This document shows, piece after piece, positions 1-5,104 of a DNA stretch of 5,727 bases. A model generated the notes under the pieces. That model saw only the letters and a program-made list of their open reading frames with translations. It was not told where the DNA came from and searched no databases. The translations under genes and the position numbers were made by a program. This stretch comes from Alphaproteobacteria bacterium. Lineage in GTDB: Bacteria > Pseudomonadota > Alphaproteobacteria > GCA-2731375. Position 1 is the first letter of the stretch. Each line of letters begins with the position of its first letter. The stretch is from contig JANQKO010000122.1 of assembly GCA_028281075.1 (NCBI GenBank), forward strand, positions 1-5,727. Direction: 5' to 3'.

Positions 1-1557
1 CGACAACTTGGCCTGGGCCCGGGCGACGCCATCGGCATCTACATGCCGATGCTGCCGGAGACGGCCGCCGCCTTCTTCGCCATCGCCCGCATCGGCGCCA
101 TCGCCGTACCGCTGTTCTCGGGCTTCGGCGCCGGGGCGATCGCGACGCGGCTGAACGACGCCGGCGCCAGGGCCGTGATCTGCGCCGACGGCACGCGGCG
201 GCGCGGCGCCGATGTGCCGCTGAAGCCGGTGCTGGACCGGGCCGCGGCCGAGGTGCCGACGCTCGACAGCGTCATCGTGCTGCGCGACCGCGGCAACGAT
301 CTCGACTGGCATGACGGCCGCGACCGCTGGTGGCACGACGTCACCGCCGGCCAGCCCGACCAGTGCGATGCCGAGATCGTGCCGGCGGAGACGCCGGTGC
401 TGCTGGTCTTCACGTCGGGCACCACCGGCAAGCCCAAGGGCACGGTCGGCACCCATTGCGGCTTCCCGATCAAGATCGCCATCGACTTCACGCTCTGCCT
501 CGACTTCAAGGCCAGCGACCGGCTGATGTGGCTGACCGATTTCGGCTGGGTGGTCGGGCCGATGATCACCGTCGCCGCGACCATGGCCGGCGGCAGCCTG
601 CTGATGGCCGAAGGCGTGCCCGACTATCCCGAGCCGGGCCGGATGTGGAAGCTGGCCCGGGACCACGGCGTCACCGTGCTGGGCACGGCGCCGACCTCGA
701 TCCGCACGCTGATGCGCAACGGCGTCGACGAGGTGCGGAAATACGACCTCTCGTCGCTGCGGTCCATCGTCTCGACCGGCGAGCCCTGGACCGACGAGGC
801 CTGGGCCTGGTGCTTCGAGCATGTCGGGAAACGCCGCATCCCGCTGCTGAACTGGACCGGCGGCACGGAGATCGGCGGCGGCATCCTCTGCGGCACCATG
901 CATCACGCGCTGAAGTCCTGCGCCTTCGGCGGGCCGGTGCCGGGCATGGGCGCCGACATCGTCGACGAGCAGGGCCGGTCCGTGCCGCCGGGCCAGGTCG
1001 GCGAGCTGGTGCTGCGCCGCCCCTCGATCGGCCTCAGCCGCGGCGTCTGGCGGGACCGCGAACGGTATCTGGAGACCTACTGGTCGATGTACGGCGATAT
1101 GTGGCGGCAGGGCGACTGGGCCTCGCGCGACGACGACGGCATGTGGTACGTGCACGGCCGCTCGGACGACACGCTGAAGCTCGCCGGCAAGCGCACCGGC
1201 CCGGCCGAGATCGAGGGCCTGGTGATGGCGACCGGCAAGGTGTCCGAGACCGCCGCCATCGGCATCCCCGACCCGGTCGCGGGCCAGGCGGTGATGTGCG
1301 TCTGCGTGCCGGCGCCGGGCGTCGCCGTGGACGCGGCGCTGGAGACGGAAATCGCGGACGCCGTCGCCGCCGGCCTCGGCAAGCCGTTCCGGCCGAAGCG
1401 CCTGCTGTTCGTCGACGACCTGCCGAAGACTCGCAACATGAAGATCCTGCGCCGTGTCGTCCGCGCCGTCGTCCAGGGCGACGCGCCGGGCGACCTGACG
1501 GCGCTGGTCAACCCGGAAGCCATCGACGCCCTGCGGGAGAAGGCCGGGGCGTCATAG
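1..1557 (+). CDS. Acetyl-CoA-synthetase-like AMP-forming acyl-CoA ligase (5' end outside window)
   Basis: An AMP-dependent synthetase of the ANL superfamily, which activates a carboxylic acid with ATP and transfers the acyl group to CoA in the cytoplasm. The frame is open from base 1, giving 518 visible residues and a TAG stop. Acetyl-CoA synthetases usually have about 650 residues, so roughly the first 100-150 are missing. Visible motifs (numbered from the first visible residue): the P-loop TSGTTGKPKG at 138-147, NWTGGTE at 284-290 (A5 region), QGDWASRDDDG near 370 (A7), the hinge GRSDDTLKLAGKRTGPAEIE near 386 (A8), and LPKTRNMKILRR at 474-485 (A10), whose Lys481 matches the catalytic, acetylation-regulated lysine. 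The usual SGK before that lysine reads NMK here. The substrate cannot be read from the sequence; acetate, propionate or another short acid are all possible. The C-terminus looks natural, and a palindromic element begins only 8 bp after the stop. The family call is sure and the substrate open. Confidence 0.93.
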   Translation, partial: RQLGLGPGDAIGIYMPMLPETAAAFFAIARIGAIAVPLFSGFGAGAIATRLNDAGARAVICADGTRRRGADVPLKPVLDRAAAEVPTLDSVIVLRDRGNDLDWHDGRDRWWHDVTAGQPDQCDAEIVPAETPVLLVFTSGTTGKPKGTVGTHCGFPIKIAIDFTLCLDFKASDRLMWLTDFGWVVGPMITVAATMAGGSLLMAEGVPDYPEPGRMWKLARDHGVTVLGTAPTSIRTLMRNGVDEVRKYDLSSLRSIVSTGEPWTDEAWAWCFEHVGKRRIPLLNWTGGTEIGGGILCGTMHHALKSCAFGGPVPGMGADIVDEQGRSVPPGQVGELVLRRPSIGLSRGVWRDRERYLETYWSMYGDMWRQGDWASRDDDGMWYVHGRSDDTLKLAGKRTGPAEIEGLVMATGKVSETAAIGIPDPVAGQAVMCVCVPAPGVAVDAALETEIADAVAAGLGKPFRPKRLLFVDDLPKTRNMKILRRVVRAVVQGDAPGDLTALVNPEAIDALREKAGAS

Positions 1558-1565
1558 TTCTCTTC

Positions 1566-1627
1566 GGCGCTACGCGCCAGGTAGCTTCCTTGTTAGCTTC
1601 GCGTCTTCGTGTCTTTGTGATGATCCC
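1566..1627. repeat. Half of a palindromic intergenic element (inner hairpin plus right arm)
   Basis: A GGCGC-TAC-GCGCC hairpin occupies 1566-1578, and an arm resembling the right arm of the neighbouring element follows at about 1590-1627. Its last 17 bases (GTGTCTTTGTGATGATC) match GTGCCTCTGTGGTGATC of that neighbour at 14 of 17 positions. The expected left arm, reading TCACAAAGACACGAAG, is not found upstream, where the ligase gene sits. This is therefore probably a truncated copy. There is no T-tract after the hairpin, so a classical intrinsic terminator is not supported. Confidence 0.6.
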
Positions 1628-1666
1628 CCTTCTTTCGGAAATCCGTGCGGTTGGCAGGCCGGTCTA

Positions 1667-1769
1667 ATCACCACAGAGGCACCGAGGGCACAGAGAACAA
1701 ACTGACGTTGGTTGGCGCGAAGCGCCATCACTCCATTTGTTCTCCGTGTCTCTGTGCCTCTGTGGTGAT
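1667..1769. repeat. Long inverted repeat with nested hairpin (CACAGAGG-type element)
   Basis: The left arm at 1667-1701 and right arm at 1736-1769 are inverted copies. The outer 16 bases (ATCACCACAGAGGCAC) match perfectly, and the rest differ by three mismatches and one indel. Each arm is built from short quasi-tandem units (CACAGAGG, CACCGAGGG, CACAGAGAA). The 34-base loop holds a second perfect hairpin, TGGCGC-GAA-GCGCCA, at 1713-1727. Elements with this CACAGAGG wording are, from general knowledge, dispersed between genes in many unrelated bacteria. No protein-coding potential is credible here. The function is unknown; a cruciform, an RNA structure or a mobile repeat are all possible. Confidence 0.8.
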
Positions 1770-1787
1770 CTCGCCTTTCCCAGCCGG

Positions 1788-1800
1788 GCCGCGTCGCGGC
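1788..1800. repeat. Short GC-rich palindrome between the two long elements
   Basis: GCCGCG at 1788-1793 and CGCGGC at 1795-1800 are perfect inverted copies around a single T. With only one base between the arms it would form a DNA palindrome rather than a comfortable RNA hairpin. Short GC palindromes arise easily in DNA this rich in G and C, so the significance is doubtful. Confidence 0.3.
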
Positions 1801-1819
1801 GGCGGCAAGGCAGCGGATG

Positions 1820-1887
1820 TCACCGCCAAGGCGCCAAGGCACCAAGATCACGCCGCCGTTGACTGTCCCTTGGTGCCTTGGCGGTGA
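1820..1887. repeat. Inverted repeat (CGCCAAGG-type element)
   Basis: The left arm at 1820-1846 contains TCACCGCCAAGG, CGCCAAGG and CACCAAG. The right arm at 1869-1887 is its inverse but lacks one 8-base CGCCAAGG unit, so the left arm carries a tandem duplication or the right arm a deletion. The architecture is that of the element at 1667-1769: arm ends of TCACC/GGTGA type and arms made of 8-9 base units. The wording differs, with CCAAGG in place of CAGAGG. The middle (1847-1868) shows no inner hairpin as clear as the one in the neighbouring element. Confidence 0.75.
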
Positions 1888-1925
1888 ACCTATCCTTCCG
1901 GGCGGTACGTGTCCCGGGCAAAGTG

Positions 1926-1957
1926 CTGGATCACCGGGTCAAGCCCGGTGACGACGA
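1926..1957. repeat. Alphaproteobacterial intergenic hairpin repeat
   Basis: TCACCGGG (1931-1938) and CCCGGTGA (1944-1951) form a perfect 8-bp stem around the loop TCAAG, flanked by CTGGA and CGACGA. I recognise this as a dispersed intergenic repeat of alphaproteobacteria. Translated by mistake, it gives the familiar peptide DHRVKPGDD seen in many spurious hypothetical proteins. It lies between the convergent ligase and toxin genes. No T-tract follows on either strand, so it is not a textbook terminator, although it could stop or stabilise transcripts. A weak second copy lies at 2014-2028. Confidence 0.8.
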
Positions 1958-2018
1958 GGAGGATAGCCAGCGAATTGACCGCGACCGCGGAGTTTCGGGT
2001 CGGACTCAACGCACCGGG

Positions 2019-2300
2019 TCAAAACCGGCCAGGCCACTGCTGTCGCGCGTGCAGGAAGCCGACGATCTCGACCGCATCGCGTATCCGATAGACGACGATG
2101 AATGGGGTGCCGACGATCACCAGTTCACGGGTTCCCCCGACCCGACCGGGCCGTCCGCGTCTGGGGAAGTCGGCCAGCGCCGCGGTCTGGTCCAGAACGA
2201 GTTCGACCATGCAACGCGCGGCGGCCGGGTTACGCTCCGCGACATATTCACCGGCGGCGGCGAACCCGCGACGCGCCGGCGTGGTCCAGCGGGCCCTCAC
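2019..2300 (-). CDS. ParE/RelE-family toxin of a type II toxin-antitoxin module
   Basis: A 93-residue cytoplasmic toxin. Family members poison DNA gyrase (ParE) or cleave ribosome-bound mRNA (RelE), and sequence alone does not settle which applies here. Visible family features: an N-terminal helix region with GEYVAERNPAAA (17-28), the core GRPGRVGGTRELVI (49-62), the strand FIVVYRI (67-73), and a terminal HARQQWP (84-90) that corresponds to the common HGARQWP. Length and motif order are normal, so the gene looks intact. The start is GTG, and its first bases overlap the antitoxin stop as GTGA. There is no convincing Shine-Dalgarno sequence, so translation probably depends on coupling to the antitoxin. 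The TGA stop lies inside a degenerate copy of the alphaproteobacterial hairpin. The family call is firm and the molecular target is inferred only. Confidence 0.88.
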   Translation of the reverse strand: MRARWTTPARRGFAAAGEYVAERNPAAARCMVELVLDQTAALADFPRRGRPGRVGGTRELVIVGTPFIVVYRIRDAVEIVGFLHARQQWPGRF

Positions 2301-2536
2301 CTACGCCATTTGGCGGCGGCCTCGGCCATCTCCCGGTCGCTGGCGAAGTCGCCGGCATCCGCCGCGGCGATGCCTTCCCGAATCTGCGCGATCTGTTGCC
2401 GATGGAGCGCGATGAAGTCATCGACCGCCTGGTTCAGCAGGTAGCTGCGATCCCGGTCCATGCTCTTGGCGAGGACGTCGAGTTGCGCCTTCTTGTCCCG
2501 CTCGATGCGGAACGAAACGGTGTCATATGTCGTCAT
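2297..2536 (-). CDS. Ribbon-helix-helix antitoxin (ParD/RelB-like)
   Basis: A 79-residue antitoxin that should bind and neutralise the toxin encoded immediately downstream, and repress its own promoter as a dimer. The N-terminal strand TVSFRIE (6-12), the first helix KKAQLDVLAKSM (15-26) and the second helix starting DRDRSYLLNQAVDDFI (27-42) are the standard ribbon-helix-helix (CopG/MetJ-type) DNA-binding fold. The C-terminal part QIREGIAAADAGDFASDREM and the final AKWR are typical of the toxin-binding tail in ParD-like antitoxins. The start is ATG, and the stop overlaps the toxin GTG by four bases. No Shine-Dalgarno sequence precedes the ATG, and a good -10 lies only 8 bases upstream, which suggests a leaderless or near-leaderless transcript. 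The gene lies 42 bp after the RraA-like gene on the same strand. Confidence 0.9.
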   Translation of the reverse strand: MTTYDTVSFRIERDKKAQLDVLAKSMDRDRSYLLNQAVDDFIALHRQQIAQIREGIAAADAGDFASDREMAEAAAKWRR

Positions 2537-2573
2537 AATACGAAATAATACAATATATTACAGCAGCTTGGAA
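2537..2573 (-). promoter_or_regulatory. AT-rich antitoxin promoter and probable operator
   Basis: Read on the minus strand, TTCCAA (2573-2568) and TATTAT (2550-2545) lie 17 bases apart and fit -35/-10 boxes, with 3 of 6 and 5 of 6 consensus matches. The -10 ends 8 bases before the antitoxin ATG. The region contains two ATAATAC direct repeats exactly 10 bases apart (2535-2541 and 2545-2551) and the palindrome AATATATT (2552-2559). Ribbon-helix-helix repressors often bind such repeats one helical turn apart, so autoregulation by the antitoxin is likely. The AT content stands out sharply from the GC-rich surroundings. Confidence 0.6.
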
Positions 2574-2578
2574 GCCGG

Positions 2579-3298
2579 CTAAGTCCCATCCCGCGCGGCG
2601 CGCCAGGCGTCGTAGGCGGCCAGCGTGTCTTCGTTGGGCGGGTAGGTGCCGGTGGTGGGGTGGCCGTCGCGAACGCGGCCGATCAGGAATTCCTCCAGCA
2701 GCTCCTGCTCGGCGCTGTCGCGGGCGACGTCGTCGGCGAGGGCGCGCGGAATCACCACGACGCCGTCGGTGTCGCCGACCAGCACGTCGCCCGGAAACAC
2801 CGCGACGCCGCCACAGGCGATCGGCCGGCCGATGTCGGCGCCGAAATGCACGGTGATGCTGGCCGGCGCCGCCGAGCCGTTGCAGAACACCGGCAGGCCG
2901 ACCGCGGCGACGGCCGCCGCGTCGCGCATCGGCCCGTCGGCGACGACGGCGGCGCAGCCGCGTTTCGACAGGCGCGTCACCAGGATGTCGCCGAGCGCGC
3001 CGGCCCGGCGGTCGCCGCGGCAATCGACGACCATGACCTGGCCCGGCGGAATGTCCTCGATGGCCTTGCGCGGCGGATATTCGGGGTCGCCCAGCACTTC
3101 CGGCCGGCTCAGGTCCTCGCGCATGGGGATGAAGCGCAAGGTGTAGGCCTCGGCCGCGAAGCGGCAGCGCGCCGGATCGAGCGGCGTCGCGTCCTGGATG
3201 AACACGTTGCGGAAGCCGCGCTTCAGCAACTGCATGGTCAGCGTCGCCGTGCCGACGCCGCGCAGCGTCGACAGCGTGTCCTTGCCGAGCGCCGCCAT
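2579..3298 (-). CDS. RraA-like / HMG-aldolase family protein (COG0684 type)
   Basis: A 239-residue protein of the RraA fold. Family members are metal-dependent 4-hydroxy-4-methyl-2-oxoglutarate/oxaloacetate aldolases or decarboxylases, while E. coli RraA itself inhibits RNase E. Numbering from the GTG one codon upstream, GALGDI (101-106) and the ADGPMRD loop (121-127, with Arg126 and Asp127) match the metal- and substrate-binding motifs of the aldolases. PGDVLVGDTDGVVVIP (170-185) is the family's C-terminal signature. Retention of the Arg-Asp pair favours an enzyme over an RNase regulator. The N-terminal extension beginning TLSTLRGVGTATLTMQLLKRG is longer than in E. coli RraA and resembles the subgroup often annotated 'ribonuclease activity regulator RraA' in alphaproteobacteria. 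The ATG shares one base with the stop of the FAH gene (TGATG); a GTG at 3301 giving a 4-base overlap is equally possible. Substrate unknown. Confidence 0.87.
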   Translation of the reverse strand: MAALGKDTLSTLRGVGTATLTMQLLKRGFRNVFIQDATPLDPARCRFAAEAYTLRFIPMREDLSRPEVLGDPEYPPRKAIEDIPPGQVMVVDCRGDRRAGALGDILVTRLSKRGCAAVVADGPMRDAAAVAAVGLPVFCNGSAAPASITVHFGADIGRPIACGGVAVFPGDVLVGDTDGVVVIPRALADDVARDSAEQELLEEFLIGRVRDGHPTTGTYPPNEDTLAAYDAWRAARDGT

Positions 3299-4491
3299 CA
3301 CGCGGCCCGCCCGAGCAGGCCACGGCGGGCGAGATTCCGCATCAATTCACCGACGCCGAAGGTCCAGGGCGGCAGCCGGTCGGTATGGTTGACGCGGTTG
3401 ACCAGCGCGCCCAGCTTCGGCGTCGAGATCGTCACCACGTCGCCGAGATGGTGCGTGAAGCCCTGGTCGGGTCCGTCGCGGTCCTCGGTCGGCGCGAACA
3501 TGGTGCCGGTGAACAGCAGCAGGCCGTCGGGGTACTGATTGTGGGCGCCGATCGCCTGGGCCGCGAGGTCGGCCGGATCGCGGCTGATCTCGGCCAGCGA
3601 GCTGACGCCGTCCACGGTGAAGCCGTCGTCGCCGGCGACGGTCAGGCGGATGTCCATGCCGCGCACGTCGTCCATCGTGAAGCCGTCGTCGAACAGCCGC
3701 ACGAACGGCCCGACGGCGCAGGAGCCGCGATTGTCCTTGGCCTTGCCCAGCAGCAGGGAGCTGCGGCCCTCGACATCGCGCAGGTTGACGTCGTTGCCCA
3801 GCGTCGCGCCGACGACGCGGCCGTCGGGCGCGATCACCAGCACCACCTCGGGCTCGGGGTTGTTCCAGGTCGAGGCCGGATGCACGCCGATCTCGGCGCC
3901 GATGCCGACGGCGGCCAGCGGCTGCGACTTGGTGAAGACCTCGGCGTCGGGGCCGATGCCGACCTCGAGATAGGGCGACCAGAGCCCCTTCCCGACCAGC
4001 ACCCGCTTGACCGCCATGGCGCCGTCGGAGCCGGGTTCGATGTCGGCCAGGCTGTCGCCGATCTGCGCCGAGATCAGCCGGCGGATCTCGACGGCCTGGT
4101 CGGGATCGCCCTTGGCCTGCTCCTCGATCACGCGCTCCAGCATGCTGCGCACGAAGGTGACGCCGCAGGCCTTCAACGCCTGCAGGTCGGCCGGCGCCAG
4201 GAAATACGGCATGTCGCCCCGGCGCGCGGCGTGGTGGCTGTTGGCGAGAATGTCGCCGACGCCGCCAAGGCGCTCACCCGCGCCCTGCCCGGCCATGGCC
4301 GCCGGATCGTCCGCGGCCAACAGATCGGCCAGCGTCGGCGCGACGGCCGCCAGGTCGAACACGCCGTCGTCCCGCACCAGCACCGGGCTCGGCCCAGGCA
4401 CCGCGCCGGGCACCCATGCCCGGCCGACGAAGGTGCCGCCGAGACCGTCCTCCGGCAGACAATTGGTTGGCGTCAGATCGACGTCGGGCAT
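3298..4491 (-). CDS. Fumarylacetoacetate-hydrolase family protein (2-oxo acid hydrolase or dehydratase)
   Basis: A 397-residue cytoplasmic enzyme. Its C-terminal half has the FAH fold, whose members use a divalent metal to hydrolyse, decarboxylate or dehydrate 2-oxo acids. Putative metal ligands are Glu213 and Glu215 in NNPEPEVVLV and Asp234 in LGNDVNLRDVEGR; Lys250/Lys252 in GKAKDNRGSCAVGPF are further conserved active-site residues. Residues 1-150 form an N-terminal domain starting LPEDGLGGTFVGRAW. That long form, plus LWSPYLEVGIGPDAEVFTK (170-188), recalls sugar-acid enzymes such as 2-keto-3-deoxy-pentonate dehydratases (XylX/KdaD-like) rather than human-type FAH, but I infer this from memory of the family. 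The ATG is preceded by a good Shine-Dalgarno sequence, GGGAGGA (4503-4497), five bases away. It overlaps the RraA-like gene downstream and follows the marR-type gene by 87 bp. The exact reaction is open. Confidence 0.9.
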   Translation of the reverse strand: MPDVDLTPTNCLPEDGLGGTFVGRAWVPGAVPGPSPVLVRDDGVFDLAAVAPTLADLLAADDPAAMAGQGAGERLGGVGDILANSHHAARRGDMPYFLAPADLQALKACGVTFVRSMLERVIEEQAKGDPDQAVEIRRLISAQIGDSLADIEPGSDGAMAVKRVLVGKGLWSPYLEVGIGPDAEVFTKSQPLAAVGIGAEIGVHPASTWNNPEPEVVLVIAPDGRVVGATLGNDVNLRDVEGRSSLLLGKAKDNRGSCAVGPFVRLFDDGFTMDDVRGMDIRLTVAGDDGFTVDGVSSLAEISRDPADLAAQAIGAHNQYPDGLLLFTGTMFAPTEDRDGPDQGFTHHLGDVVTISTPKLGALVNRVNHTDRLPPWTFGVGELMRNLARRGLLGRAA

Positions 4492-4512
4492 GCCCGTCCT
4501 CCCGTTTCCACT

Positions 4513-4535
4513 GCCGCCAGTATGCCACCGGCGGC
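4513..4535 (-). promoter_or_regulatory. Inverted repeat in the leader of the FAH-family gene
   Basis: GCCGCC (4513-4518) and GGCGGC (4530-4535) are perfect inverted copies around an 11-base spacer with CATACT on the minus strand, itself a weak -10 candidate. The repeat ends about 20 bases before the FAH start codon. It could be an operator for the upstream MarR-type protein or an RNA hairpin, but arms this GC-rich and short also occur by chance in such DNA. I see no convincing -35 partner. Confidence 0.3.
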
Positions 4536-4578
4536 GGCCGGAAGGCCACGGCCCGAACGGGACCGCGGCGGACCGGGG

Positions 4579-5091
4579 TCAGGCGCTGGCGACGGGGTGC
4601 AGCGGCCGGATGGCGCCGCCGGCTTCCGACCGGGCGCTCTGCCCGGCGGCGACGGCCTGCGACAGGAACGACATGAACATCGGCCAGCGCTGGCTGCCGA
4701 AATGCTGCAGCAGGCGCTTCTGCGCCGCCTCCCACAGCGGGATGGCGCGGGCGACGGCCGCGGTGCCGTCCTCCGACAGCGAGATCAACTTGCGGTTGCC
4801 GGTCGGGCCCGGGGTCTTTTCGATCAGGCCCTGCTGCACCAGCGGCTGCAGGTTGCGGGCCAGCGTCGACGGGTCCATCACCAGCTCGCGCGACAGCTTG
4901 GCGACACTGGCCGGACCATGGCCGGCGACCGTTATCAGGATGGCGAGCTGGGTGGAGCGCAGGCCGGTCGGCTCCAGCGCCTCGTCGAATAACTGGGTCA
5001 CGACGCGCGATGCCTTGCGGATATTCAGGCATCCGCAAGCCTCGGCCGCGGCGGCGCAGCGTTCACGATCGAACCGAATTCCCGACGTCAT
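4579..5091 (-). CDS. MarR-family winged-helix transcriptional regulator
   Basis: A 170-residue dimeric repressor or activator of the MarR family, whose members usually release DNA on binding small aromatic or organic-acid ligands, or on oxidation. Counting from the chosen ATG, a dimerisation helix region CLNIRKASRVVTQLFDEAL (21-39) is followed by LRSTQLAILITVAGHGPASVAKLSREL (44-70), the recognition helix MDPSTLARNLQPLVQQGLIE (72-91) and the wing GPTGNRKLISLSEDG (95-109). The C-terminal helices complete the dimer interface. Cysteines 11, 19 and 21 sit near the N-terminus; a CxC before this helix recurs in a proteobacterial MarR subgroup. The ATG at 5091 has AGGGGG nine bases upstream. A GTG at 5139 would add 16 residues but has no ribosome-binding site and falls in a palindrome. 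It lies 87 bp upstream of the FAH-family gene on the same strand, so it probably controls that operon and itself. Confidence 0.9.
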   Translation of the reverse strand: MTSGIRFDRERCAAAAEACGCLNIRKASRVVTQLFDEALEPTGLRSTQLAILITVAGHGPASVAKLSRELVMDPSTLARNLQPLVQQGLIEKTPGPTGNRKLISLSEDGTAAVARAIPLWEAAQKRLLQHFGSQRWPMFMSFLSQAVAAGQSARSEAGGAIRPLHPVASA

Positions 5092-5104
5092 GGCGTCGGC
5101 CCCC

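Larger units (their letters stand above)
1558..2018. other. Gene-free palindrome island between convergent genes
   Basis: These 461 bases separate the stop of the acyl-CoA ligase from the stop of the toxin gene, which converge. Open frames here (for example 1645-1887 plus and 1570-1851 minus) translate the inverted repeats into peptides such as HHRGTEGTE and HRGTETRRT. They have no ribosome-binding site or family resemblance, so I regard them as spurious. The content is a truncated palindromic element, two long inverted repeats, a short GC palindrome and the alphaproteobacterial hairpin. The stretches between them show nothing recognisable. No transposase gene is present. Confidence 0.75.

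Noticed and set aside
1566..1578. Intrinsic terminator of the ligase gene
   Set aside because: The hairpin is GC-rich but is followed by AGGTAGC rather than a T-tract, so termination here is not supported by sequence.
330..1667. Plus-strand open frame of 445 codons overlapping the ligase
   Set aside because: It is a shifted frame of the ligase with Arg/His-rich, low-complexity translation and no recognisable motif.
1570..1887. Small open frames translating to HHRGTEGTE and HRGTETRRT peptides
   Set aside because: They are conceptual translations of the inverted repeats. They occur on both strands and lack ribosome-binding sites.
1667..1887. Possible CRISPR array or insertion-sequence ends
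   Set aside because: The repeats are inverted pairs of unequal wording without regularly sized spacers, and no transposase or target-site duplication is visible.
1878..2444. Plus-strand open frame containing DHRVKPGDDE
   Set aside because: Its start is an intergenic hairpin repeat, and the rest is antisense to the toxin-antitoxin genes.
2523..3323. Alternative minus frame across the RraA-like gene
   Set aside because: It is a shifted frame of that gene, Arg-rich with no motif, and it runs into the antitoxin promoter.
3385..4992. Long plus-strand open frame (535 codons) opposite the FAH-family and marR-type genes
   Set aside because: It mirrors two well-supported genes, its translation is dominated by Gly, Ala, Arg, Gln and His without any domain, and long antisense frames are expected in such GC-rich DNA.
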